Shown in pieces: positions 1 to 5,689 of a stretch of 6,379 nucleotides of DNA. The translations under genes were made by a program, and so were the position numbers. The notes under the pieces were generated by a model that ran no database searches, was not told where the DNA came from, and worked only from the letters and a program-made list of their open reading frames with translations. Positions within the stretch are counted from its first letter, which is position 1. Each line of letters begins with the position of its first letter. This stretch comes from Chloroflexota bacterium (GTDB lineage Bacteria > Chloroflexota > Dehalococcoidia > Lucifugimonadales > JAPUKM01). The DNA is taken from the NCBI GenBank assembly GCA_027295645.1, contig JAPUKM010000287.1:1-6379 (forward strand), given 5' to 3'.

Positions 1-1
1 G

Positions 2-874
2 CGGGTGGTCATCATCGGCGGCGGCGCTACCGGCGTCGAGTTCGCCTACCTGTTCAACGCCTACGGAGCCGAGACCACCATCGTGGAGATGCTCCCCAAC
101 CTCGTGCCCGCAGAGGACGAAGAGATCAGCAAACTACTGGAGCGCTCCTTCTCCCGCCAGGGCATCTCTGTTCACACCGGCTTTCGCGTCACCGGCGCCA
201 CCGCCTCAAAAAACGGAGTGAAGTTGGAAATCCAGAAGGGAGAGGAAGTGACCACCCTGGAGGCCGATCGAGTCCTTGTCGCCGTGGGTGTCCTTCCCAA
301 CACCGGGGAGCTCGGCCTGGACGGCCTGGGCGTCACCCTCGACCGTGGATTCGTCAAGGTGGACGGCTCCATGGCCACCAACGTCGCCGGCCTCTACGCC
401 ATCGGCGATGTCACCGGCATCATGCTGCTGGCCCACGTCGCCTCGGCCCAGGGCGTCCTTGCCGTGGAGCGCATCGCTGGCATGGATGTCCCGGACCTGA
501 ACTATGAGGTGATGCCACGGGCCACCTATTGTCATCCCCAGGTCACCAGCTATGGCCTCACAGAGAAACAGGCCGTGGAGCGAGGCCATAGGGTCAAGGT
601 AGGGAAGTTCCCGTTCGTTGCTAGCGGCAAGGCCCTCGCCATTGCCGAACCCGAAGGGCTGACCAAAATCGTAGTGGATGAAGACTCCGGTGAGATTCTG
701 GGCGCTCATCTGATCGGCCCGGACGTAACCGAAATGCTCGGAGAGCTCTCCCTGGCTCGAATGCTGGAGAGCACCAACCGCGAGATAGGACAGCTGGTGC
801 ACTCCCATCCCACACTCTCCGAAACGCTGAAGGAGGCGGCCCTGGCCGTCGATGGTGTGGCGATTCATATTTAA
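2..874 (+). CDS. lpdA: Dihydrolipoyl dehydrogenase (E3), 3' part of gene, cut by window start
   Basis: This flavoprotein reoxidises the dihydrolipoyl group of E2 and passes electrons through FAD to NAD in the cytoplasm. About 290 residues are visible. The family is usually near 460-470, so the N-terminal FAD motif and the redox-active CxxxxC disulfide should lie upstream of the window. Numbering from the GTG at position 5, the second Rossmann motif GGGATG is at residues 5-10, followed by an acidic residue (E28) that normally contacts the NAD ribose. The second FAD motif YAIGD is at 131-135. The C-terminal dimerisation domain ends with HPTLSE (H268, E273), matching the catalytic His-Glu pair of the family. 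The frame is open to the window edge and that GTG codes for an internal valine, so it is not the true start. E3 precedes E1 alpha by 71 bases on the same strand, so it is probably the dedicated E3 of this complex. Mercuric or glutathione reductase is unlikely given the HPTLSE tail and the neighbours. Confidence 0.93.
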   Translation, partial: RVVIIGGGATGVEFAYLFNAYGAETTIVEMLPNLVPAEDEEISKLLERSFSRQGISVHTGFRVTGATASKNGVKLEIQKGEEVTTLEADRVLVAVGVLPNTGELGLDGLGVTLDRGFVKVDGSMATNVAGLYAIGDVTGIMLLAHVASAQGVLAVERIAGMDVPDLNYEVMPRATYCHPQVTSYGLTEKQAVERGHRVKVGKFPFVASGKALAIAEPEGLTKIVVDEDSGEILGAHLIGPDVTEMLGELSLARMLESTNREIGQLVHSHPTLSETLKEAALAVDGVAIHI

Positions 875-904
875 CTTCTCTGCCCATGTGGCACAGATAT
901 CGCG

Positions 905-919
905 CAGGAGACTCTCCTG
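905..919. repeat. 7-1-7 inverted repeat in the E1 alpha leader
   Basis: CAGGAGA (905-911) and TCTCCTG (913-919) are perfect reverse complements around a single C. As RNA this could fold as a 6-bp stem with an ACT loop. It lies in the 71-base gap between E3 and E1 alpha, 15 bases upstream of the E1 alpha Shine-Dalgarno. Its left arm contains AGGAG, a decoy ribosome binding sequence that the fold would hide. The repeat is seen directly. A role as operator or translational element is inference. Confidence 0.5.
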
Positions 920-934
920 GGTGAATGAATAAGC

Positions 935-940
935 GAGGAA
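935..940 (+). promoter_or_regulatory. Ribosome binding site deciding the E1 alpha start
   Basis: GAGGAA lies 5 bases before the ATG at 946. An in-frame ATG at 925 has its nearest AGGAG (906-910) 14 bases away, which is too far and lies inside an inverted repeat. I therefore place the start at 946. Confidence 0.7.
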
Positions 941-945
941 CGGCA

Positions 946-1926
946 ATGAAACAGGCTACCAAGATCGCGGATAAAGCGGTTCTCCTGGACTACTACCGCC
1001 AGATGGTCCAGATCCGCGTCTTTGAGGAGCGGGCAGCCGAGCAGTACATGCTCGGCAAGATCCGCGGCTTCCTCCACCTCTACATCGGCGAAGAGGCGAT
1101 AGCGGCGGGTGCCATCTCTGCCCTTGGGCCTCAGGACTATCTCGTCACACACTACCGCGACCACGGACACGCCCTGGCACGCGGCCTCGAGCCAAAGGTG
1201 ATCATGTCGGAGCTCTTCGGAAAGGTCACCGGCTCCAGCAAGGGCAAAGGCGGCTCCATGCACCTCTTCGACGCCTCCAGAAGACTGGCCGGAGGCTACG
1301 CCATCGTCGGCGGCCAGCTGCCCATCGCCGCCGGCCTTGCCCTGGCATCCTCCCTCCAGCACACGGATGACATCGTACTCTGCTTCCTGGGCGACGGAGC
1401 GCTTAACGAAGGCGAGTTCCACGAGTCCATGAACCTCGCCTCTCTGTGGCGCCTGCCCGTCATCTACTTCTGCGAGAACAACCTGTACGGCATGGGTGCC
1501 CCGGTCGAGGAGATGGTCGCCGCACCGGAGATCCACCGTATTGCGGAGGCCTACAACATGCCCTCCCAGCGGATCGACGGAATGGATGTCCTGCAGGTCC
1601 ACGAGATCACGAGCGAGGTGGTCCAGCACGTCCGCGACGGCAACGGCCCCTACTTCGTCGAGGCCATGACCTACAGGTTCCGGGGTCACTCCATGGCAGA
1701 CCCCGTGAACTACAGGCAGAAGGAGGAGGAGGAGAAGTGGATGGCCAAAGACCCCATCTCCACCTATAAGGCATGGCTTATCCAGAGCGATATCGCCTCC
1801 AAGGAGGAGCTGGACGTCGTCAACCAGGCGGTGGAGCTGGAGATCGAAGAGGCCGTCGAGCTTGCCGATCAGAGCCCCTTCCCACCTCCGGAGGCGCTCT
1901 ACGAGGACGTCTACGCCCAGTCCTAG
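946..1926 (+). CDS. pdhA: Pyruvate dehydrogenase E1 component, alpha subunit
   Basis: This is the alpha subunit of a heterotetrameric thiamine-diphosphate-dependent E1. It decarboxylates the 2-oxoacid (probably pyruvate) and reductively acetylates the lipoyl group of E2. From the ATG at 946 it is 326 residues, normal for bacterial E1 alpha. Visible marks are the HYRDHGH segment (69-75), the KGKGGSMHLF loop (99-108), the thiamine diphosphate/Mg motif starting at GDG (149-151) and ending at NN (178-179), and the conserved RFRGHSMADP (244-253), part of the loop that is a phosphorylation site in eukaryotic E1. The RLAGGYAIVGG stretch (113-123) resembles PDH E1 alpha more than acetoin dehydrogenase AcoA, but sequence alone does not fully exclude acetoin or a branched 2-oxoacid. 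Its stop codon overlaps the Shine-Dalgarno of E1 beta, which points to coupled translation. An ATG at 925 would add seven residues but has poor ribosome binding site spacing. Confidence 0.92.
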   Translation: MKQATKIADKAVLLDYYRQMVQIRVFEERAAEQYMLGKIRGFLHLYIGEEAIAAGAISALGPQDYLVTHYRDHGHALARGLEPKVIMSELFGKVTGSSKGKGGSMHLFDASRRLAGGYAIVGGQLPIAAGLALASSLQHTDDIVLCFLGDGALNEGEFHESMNLASLWRLPVIYFCENNLYGMGAPVEEMVAAPEIHRIAEAYNMPSQRIDGMDVLQVHEITSEVVQHVRDGNGPYFVEAMTYRFRGHSMADPVNYRQKEEEEKWMAKDPISTYKAWLIQSDIASKEELDVVNQAVELEIEEAVELADQSPFPPPEALYEDVYAQS

Positions 1927-1935
1927 GAGAAGACC

Positions 1936-2913
1936 ATGGCAGACATCAGCTATAGAGACGCCGTGACCATCGCCCTCCGTGAGGCCCTCCGTGAGGACGA
2001 CCGTATGTTTATCATGGGGGAGGACATCGGCCTGTATGGCGGCCCCTACGCCGTGACCAAAGGGTTCGTGGAGGAATTCGGACGGGAGCGGGTCATCGAC
2101 ACCCCCATCTCCGAGTCGGCCATGGTGGGAGCAGGCACGGGTTCCGCTATGGGAGGCATGCATCCCGTCGTGGAGATCATGACCATCAACTTCACCCTTC
2201 TGGCCATGGACCAGATCGTCAACCACGCCGCCAAACTCCGCTACATGTCCGCCGGGCAGTACACCGTCCCGATGATCATACGCACCGTTACCGGCGGCGG
2301 CGCCCAGCTCGCCGCTACACACTCCCAGAGCCTGGAGGGATGGTTCGCCTCCGTGCCCGGCCTCAAGGTCGTGACACCCGCCACCCCCTACGATGCCCTC
2401 GGCCTCTTCCGCTCCGTCCGGAATGAGCAGGACCCCGTGATCTTTGTCGAGCACATCCTTCTCTACAGCACTCGGGGAGAGGTCCCGGACGACCACTACC
2501 TTGTCCCGCTGGGCAAGGCCGACGTCAAACGCCGGGGAGATGACCTCACCCTCGTGGCCTACTCCCGGATGGTCCAGGTCGCCCTCGATGCCGCCGAGGA
2601 ACTGGCGGGACGGGGCATCAACGCCGAGGTGATCGACCTTCGCTCCCTCCGTCCACTGGATATCGGGACCGTCGTGGAGTCGGTGAAGAGGACCGGCCAT
2701 GCGATCGTCGTGGAGGAGGCCTGGCGCACCGGCGGTTTCGGTGCCGAGATCGCCAGCCAGATCCAGGAGCAGGCCTTCGACCACCTGGACGCCCCCATAG
2801 GCAGGGTGGCCGGAGCCGAGGTGCCAACCCCCTACTCTCAGCCCCTGGAGATGTTGGCCATCCCCAGCCTGGAGTCTGTCGTCGCTGCAGTGGAGAGTGC
2901 CCTCGGTCGGTAG
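1936..2913 (+). CDS. pdhB: Pyruvate dehydrogenase E1 component, beta subunit
   Basis: This is the beta subunit of E1, which shares the thiamine diphosphate site with the alpha subunit and docks on E2. Its 325 residues are full length for the family. The N-terminal pyrimidine-binding domain holds MGEDIGLYGG (27-36) and DTPISE (55-60). E60 corresponds to the glutamate that activates the aminopyrimidine of the cofactor. H129 in AATHSQ (126-131) matches the conserved active-site histidine of the beta chain. The second half is a transketolase C-terminal-type domain, with VIDLRSLRPLD near 234-244 and EEAWRTGGFG near 261-270. AGGAGA (1925-1930) lies 5 bases before the ATG and overlaps the E1 alpha stop, so the start is secure and the two subunits are probably translated together. 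The E2 gene follows after 61 bases. Confidence 0.94.
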   Translation: MADISYRDAVTIALREALREDDRMFIMGEDIGLYGGPYAVTKGFVEEFGRERVIDTPISESAMVGAGTGSAMGGMHPVVEIMTINFTLLAMDQIVNHAAKLRYMSAGQYTVPMIIRTVTGGGAQLAATHSQSLEGWFASVPGLKVVTPATPYDALGLFRSVRNEQDPVIFVEHILLYSTRGEVPDDHYLVPLGKADVKRRGDDLTLVAYSRMVQVALDAAEELAGRGINAEVIDLRSLRPLDIGTVVESVKRTGHAIVVEEAWRTGGFGAEIASQIQEQAFDHLDAPIGRVAGAEVPTPYSQPLEMLAIPSLESVVAAVESALGR

Positions 2914-2948
2914 GCATATGGCAGCAACGTATCGGACCCCCGTTCGGG

Positions 2949-2963
2949 TTCAAGAATCTTGAA
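2949..2963. repeat. 7-1-7 inverted repeat touching the E2 ribosome binding site
   Basis: TTCAAGA (2949-2955) and TCTTGAA (2957-2963) are perfect reverse complements around one A. The right arm covers the first two bases of the E2 Shine-Dalgarno AAGGAGG. In RNA this gives a 6-bp stem with a 3-base loop stacked against the ribosome binding site. A weaker GACCC/GGGTT pairing (about 2936-2950) lies just upstream. Any effect on E2 translation, or service as a protein operator, is inference. Confidence 0.5.
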
Positions 2964-2968
2964 GGAGG
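2962..2968 (+). promoter_or_regulatory. Strong ribosome binding site supporting the GTG start of E2
   Basis: AAGGAGG, essentially a full anti-16S match, sits 6 bases before the GTG at 2975. This supports GTG as the real start of E2. The following residues (AKELVMPQMG) match the beginning of a lipoyl domain. Confidence 0.8.
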
Positions 2969-2974
2969 ATCAGG

Positions 2975-4204
2975 GTGGCTAAGGAACTGGTGATGCCCCA
3001 AATGGGCTACGACATGCAACAGGGAACTGTCGTCCGCTGGATCAAGAAGGAGGGCGACCAGGTTGTGCGGGGAGAGCCCGTGGCAGAGATCGAGACAGAC
3101 AAGGCTGTAGTGGAGATGGAGTCCATCGGCGGCGGCGTCCTGCGCAAGATCATCGCCCCTGAGGGCACAGTCGCACAGGTCGGCGAGGTCATCGGCATCA
3201 TCGCGGAGCCGGACGAGGACATCAGCAGTCTGGAGGCCAAGGGCCCGAAGCCCGCGGCCACGGCACCTCCCGCCCCCAAGGCATCACCCGCTCCCGCCAA
3301 AGCTCCGGCTGCCGAGCAGCCACCTGCTCCGGCCTCCGCCGGCGAGATAAAGGCCTCGCCCGTGGCAAAGCGCCTGGCCCAGGAGCTTGGCGTCAACCTC
3401 GGCCAGGTGACCGGCACCGGGCCCGGAGGTCGCATCATCCGCGAGGACGTGGAGGCCGCCGCTCAGGGCCCGGCTGCTCAGCCCGCCGCACCGGCTCCAG
3501 CAGCCGCCGCCCCCGCCGAGGCCGGGCGAACGGAGCTGACCCGTATGCGCCAGGCCATCGCCCGCATCACCTCCATAAGCAAACAGCAGATCCCTCACTA
3601 CTACGTCGGAAATGAGATCGACATGACGGCGGCCATGGAGATGCGCCGCCAGGTCAACGAGAAGATCGGTGGCGACCCCAGAGTCACCGTCAACGACCTG
3701 ATCATCAAGGCCGTTACCATTGCCCTCAGCGACTTCCCGGCCCTGAACGCCTCCTTCAAGGACGACCACCTGGAGACCCATCCCTACGTCAACATCGGCA
3801 TCGCCATCGATCTGGAGCAGGGGCTCATAGTCCCCTCCATCGCCAACTGTGAAGCCAAATCCCTGGTGGAGATCGCCCGGGCCTCTACAGACCTCGGCAA
3901 ACGCGCCCAGGAGGGCCGCCTCCATGAGTCAGAGTACTCTGGAGGCACCTTCAGCATCAGCAACCTGGGCACCCTGGACGTCGACACCTTCTCCGCCATC
4001 ATCCTCCCGCCTCAGAGCGCCGTGCTCGCCGTGGGCTCCGTCAAAAAGCGCCCCGTCGTCGACGACAGCGACCAGATCGTCGTCCGCCAGATGATGAACA
4101 CCACCCTCTCCGCGGACCACCGCGTCTCCGACGGCGCGGAGGGCGCCCGCTTCCTTCAGGAGCTGAAGCGCCTCCTGGAGAACCCCGTCAGCCTTGTGAT
4201 GTAG
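2975..4204 (+). CDS. pdhC: Dihydrolipoamide acetyltransferase (E2) of the pyruvate dehydrogenase complex
   Basis: This is the structural core enzyme that moves the acetyl group from E1 to CoA. It has 409 residues with a GTG start. The domain order is: one lipoyl domain (about 1-80) with the lipoylation lysine K43 in EIETDKAVVE; an Ala/Pro-rich flexible linker (about 90-122); a peripheral subunit-binding domain that holds E1 or E3 (about 126-163, ASPVAKRLAQELGV followed by TGTGPGGRI); a second Ala/Pro linker (about 164-184); and the CoA acyltransferase domain (about 185-409). The catalytic domain carries FSISNLG and ends with DHRVSDGAEGA, whose H382 and D386 match the family's HxxxDG active site. 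One lipoyl domain is typical of many bacterial complexes outside the gamma-proteobacteria. It is the last gene of the operon. A small CTGCC/GGCAG hairpin follows the stop but lacks a T-tract. Confidence 0.94.
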   Translation: MAKELVMPQMGYDMQQGTVVRWIKKEGDQVVRGEPVAEIETDKAVVEMESIGGGVLRKIIAPEGTVAQVGEVIGIIAEPDEDISSLEAKGPKPAATAPPAPKASPAPAKAPAAEQPPAPASAGEIKASPVAKRLAQELGVNLGQVTGTGPGGRIIREDVEAAAQGPAAQPAAPAPAAAAPAEAGRTELTRMRQAIARITSISKQQIPHYYVGNEIDMTAAMEMRRQVNEKIGGDPRVTVNDLIIKAVTIALSDFPALNASFKDDHLETHPYVNIGIAIDLEQGLIVPSIANCEAKSLVEIARASTDLGKRAQEGRLHESEYSGGTFSISNLGTLDVDTFSAIILPPQSAVLAVGSVKKRPVVDDSDQIVVRQMMNTTLSADHRVSDGAEGARFLQELKRLLENPVSLVM

Positions 4205-4305
4205 GCCTGCCTTCCTGGCAGACATCCCGCTCACCCTGGACTCAAGTGCGCTGTTTGAGGAAGTGAGCCCATTCCTTTCGCGAAAGAGGTGAAAGGGCTG
4301 AGAGT

Positions 4306-4320
4306 CGCACTCTGAGTGCG
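4306..4320. repeat. 7-1-7 inverted repeat in the convergent gap
   Basis: CGCACTC (4306-4312) and GAGTGCG (4314-4320) pair perfectly around one T. The right arm shares three bases with the next stem (GCGGGC 4318-4323 with GCCCGC 4335-4340), so the two hairpins would be alternatives or would stack closely. Confidence 0.5.
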
Positions 4321-4348
4321 GGCGGTGGCGCGAAGCCCGCGGGTGAGG

Positions 4349-4380
4349 CCTCCCGACAACGAGGAATAACTGCCGGGAGG
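4349..4380. repeat. 7-bp inverted repeat with 18-base loop
   Basis: CCTCCCG (4349-4355) pairs with CGGGAGG (4374-4380), enclosing a purine-rich loop of 18 bases. It is the longest GC-rich stem in the gap after the E2 gene and belongs to the candidate structured RNA. Confidence 0.45.
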
Positions 4381-4454
4381 GCAAATTGTGAGGGGAACGC
4401 ACCTATTAGTTGAATACGTTATCCGCGAATGGTGACACGCAGTTGAAGCAATGG

Positions 4455-4889
4455 TCAGGCTTGTGATGAGATAGTGTGGCTGCTGGTTATGGCCGCTACC
4501 TTGCTGATAGTCGCGCCTATAGAGCAGTATTTGTCCTCAGCCAGCTGTATGGCCCTCTGGACTGCACGCTGATCAAGCTTACCTTGCAGCGCATACTCAA
4601 GGCGTATCTCTTTGAAGGCCCAAGGGGCGACCGGTTCCTGGACTCCACTCACCTTGATCTGCAGCGACGCGAGTTCTTGCCGCTGCTTTCTTAGAATGTT
4701 GGCTATATCTATCCCCGTGCACGCTGCCAGAGAGGCCAGCAGCAAATATGCGGGCATGAATCCCTCAAAGGGGTCTCCCTCGTTGTCTGGGGCATCGACG
4801 ATGAGGTGGTGCCCATGGCCATCCTCAAAGGCGAATTTCATTCCGCCGTGCCATTGGCCGCTGACGTTAATGGTTGGTGGGTCAGCCAT
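4455..4889 (-). CDS. OsmC-family protein (peroxide/redox-related, YhfA-like)
   Basis: A 144-residue protein with the OsmC/Ohr fold pattern. An N-terminal beta region is followed by a long helix carrying C57 (SLAACTGIDI, 53-62). A second cysteine, C122, lies in KYCSIGATIS (120-129). In OsmC and Ohr proteins these two positions are the peroxidatic and resolving cysteines that reduce organic hydroperoxides. Both are present, so thiol peroxidase activity is possible, but the subgroup and substrate cannot be fixed from the sequence. The start is supported by AGGAG (complement of 4896-4900), 6 bases before the ATG. It is the last gene of the minus-strand block, downstream of a broken cyclase and a glutaredoxin, which fits a redox or oxidative-stress role. 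Its stop lies close to the structured region that faces the E2 gene. Confidence 0.85.
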   Translation of the reverse strand: MADPPTINVSGQWHGGMKFAFEDGHGHHLIVDAPDNEGDPFEGFMPAYLLLASLAACTGIDIANILRKQRQELASLQIKVSGVQEPVAPWAFKEIRLEYALQGKLDQRAVQRAIQLAEDKYCSIGATISKVAAITSSHTISSQA

Positions 4890-4983
4890 GCTTTACTCCT
4901 CTAGCCAGATGGTGTGTCCATACGAGCGGTGCCGCATGCCAGGCCGTAAAAACAGAAGCGCACAGTTGAGCACAACGGAAACT

Positions 4984-5367
4984 TTAGGCTCTGCCGAGCA
5001 TGGACGGCTGTATGACGCGGACCGTGACGGTTTCGTCCTTGCCCCGCAGTGAGGCGAAGGCGCTCGCGCTCATGCTTTCGCCTAACGCAGTGGACCCGCG
5101 CACATCCGCGAACAGGACTGCTATGTCGATCTCGGCCCCGCCCCGGGGCATCTGTGTCTCTCAGAGATTGCACAAGTTGGGGCTCATGCGAGACGGCCCC
5201 CGGCCGAACGGTTTGAGCACTGCGCCGCCTATCCCGCCGACCGGAACGCGGCACACGGTACAGCGAGGCGATCCTGGGAGGATAGCTATTCGAGTGTGGT
5301 GCCCATGAACGAGCTTGTCCCGCCACAACGCCTCTATCTCTGGATCGTTATCGTTTGTGGCGGTCAT
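4984..5367 (-). pseudogene. Decayed class III adenylate/guanylate cyclase: in-frame TGA and loss of the catalytic middle
   Basis: Read in one frame on the minus strand from the ATG at 5367, which has AGGAGG 5 bases upstream (complement of 5373-5378). Residues 1-68 resemble the N-terminal domain of a family of adenylate/guanylate cyclases, with C36-x2-C39 and C66. Codon 69 is TGA where those proteins have a further Cys. The same frame then continues with GGAEIDIAVLF (76-86) and FADVRGSTALGESM (86-99), the start of the class III catalytic domain with metal-binding D88. At about residue 107 it jumps to RGKDETVTVRVI (108-119), which looks like the tail of such cyclases, and stops with TAA at 4984-4986. 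The second metal Asp, the base- and ribose-contacting residues and over 100 expected residues are absent, so no cyclase activity is expected. A 68-residue Cys-containing stub could still be made. It sits 35 bases after the glutaredoxin and 94 bases before the OsmC-family gene. Family assignment is from memory of the motifs. Confidence 0.75.
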
Positions 5368-5402
5368 GTCGCCCTCCTGATGGCCTTTTGCCCGCACCTG
5401 CT

Positions 5403-5645
5403 CTACAGTCCGAGGGTCTGCGCCAACTGCTCATTGGTTGACTCAAATTGAATGGAGCCGTCCTCGAAGAATATAGTTGGAGTGGTGCGTTGACCGTTAT
5501 TGACGCTCTTGATGAGAGCGAGCGCCTCGGGGTCCTCGTCGACGTCGATCCAAGCATAGGGAATGTTGTGCTCCTCAAGGAACCGCCGCGCCCGTTGTGT
5601 GTCGGGGCACGTCTTTGCCCCGTAAACCTTAAGCTTGGTGTCCAT
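5403..5645 (-). CDS. Glutaredoxin / mycoredoxin-like protein with CPDT active site
   Basis: An 80-residue thioredoxin-fold protein of glutaredoxin/NrdH size. The active-site motif CPDT (13-16) follows the first strand (KLKVYGAKT). TTPTIFF (54-60) has the cis-proline that faces the active site, and EDGS (61-64) follows. The IDVDEDPEA and VNNGQR segments are typical of the small mycoredoxin-like group. The position of the resolving cysteine is Thr, so it is monothiol and would need an outside low-molecular-weight thiol or partner protein to be recycled. GGGA lies 5 bases upstream of the ATG. It starts 44 bases after the kinase stop and ends 35 bases before the cyclase pseudogene start, consistent with one transcript. 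Likely role: disulfide or mixed-disulfide reduction in the cytoplasm. The substrate is unknown. Confidence 0.85.
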   Translation of the reverse strand: MDTKLKVYGAKTCPDTQRARRFLEEHNIPYAWIDVDEDPEALALIKSVNNGQRTTPTIFFEDGSIQFESTNEQLAQTLGL

Positions 5646-5689
5646 ACATGTCCCTTTCGCGCTTCTTGAACTGTGTCGAGCGGTGTCTC

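Larger units (their letters stand above)
4205..4454. other. Convergent intergenic region rich in inverted repeats; candidate structured RNA or intron remnant
   Basis: No convincing coding sequence lies between the converging E2 and OsmC-family genes. Several complementary pairs occur in a row: CTGCC/GGCAG (4207-4221), CTCAA/TTGAG (4241-4259), AGCCC/GGGCT (4266-4299) enclosing the palindrome CTTTCGCGAAAG (4275-4286), CGCACTC/GAGTGCG (4306-4320), GCGGGC/GCCCGC (4318-4340) and CCTCCCG/CGGGAGG (4349-4380). None is followed by a T-tract on either strand, so this is not an obvious intrinsic terminator. The purine-rich, GAAA- and GGAA-containing style of the plus strand, and a GTGCG at 4246-4250, recall the 5' domain of a group II intron. 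I could not fold or search it, so the identity stays open. Confidence 0.4.

Noticed and set aside
925..945. Upstream ATG at 925 as the E1 alpha start
   Set aside because: The nearest ribosome binding sequence is 14 bases away, while the ATG at 946 has GAGGAA at 5 bases.
206..946. Minus-strand open frame of 246 codons opposite E3
   Set aside because: It overlaps the clear E3 coding region antisense, has no recognisable domain, and is explained by GC-rich codon use.
871..2784. Long minus-strand open frame of 637 codons opposite E1 alpha and E1 beta
   Set aside because: It is a mirror of C-rich third codon positions in the strongly supported E1 genes. Its translation is rich in His, Asp, Gly and Val with no recognisable motif and it has no sensible neighbour.
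946..4204. Acetoin dehydrogenase (aco) rather than pyruvate dehydrogenase
   Set aside because: The families are close, but the RLAGGYAIVGG segment of E1 alpha looks more like PDH and no acetoin regulator or acoX gene is visible. It is kept as a minor alternative.
4207..4221. CTGCC/GGCAG hairpin after the E2 stop as an intrinsic terminator
   Set aside because: The stem has only 5 bp and no T-tract follows, so it does not meet the usual terminator form.
4297..4304. GGCTGAGA, similar to part of the thiamine diphosphate riboswitch
   Set aside because: The rest of the riboswitch core (the ACCCTTGAACCTGAT-type block) is absent, and the site lies after the operon rather than before it.
4901..5326. 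Minus-strand open frame of 141 codons across the cyclase remnant
   Set aside because: Its translation is Arg-rich and without motifs. The neighbouring frame carries recognisable cyclase motifs on both sides of the TGA, so this frame is a shadow.
5368..5397. Upstream ATG at 5397 as the cyclase start
   Set aside because: The ATG at 5367 has AGGAGG at ideal spacing, and the ten extra codons contain that ribosome binding site.
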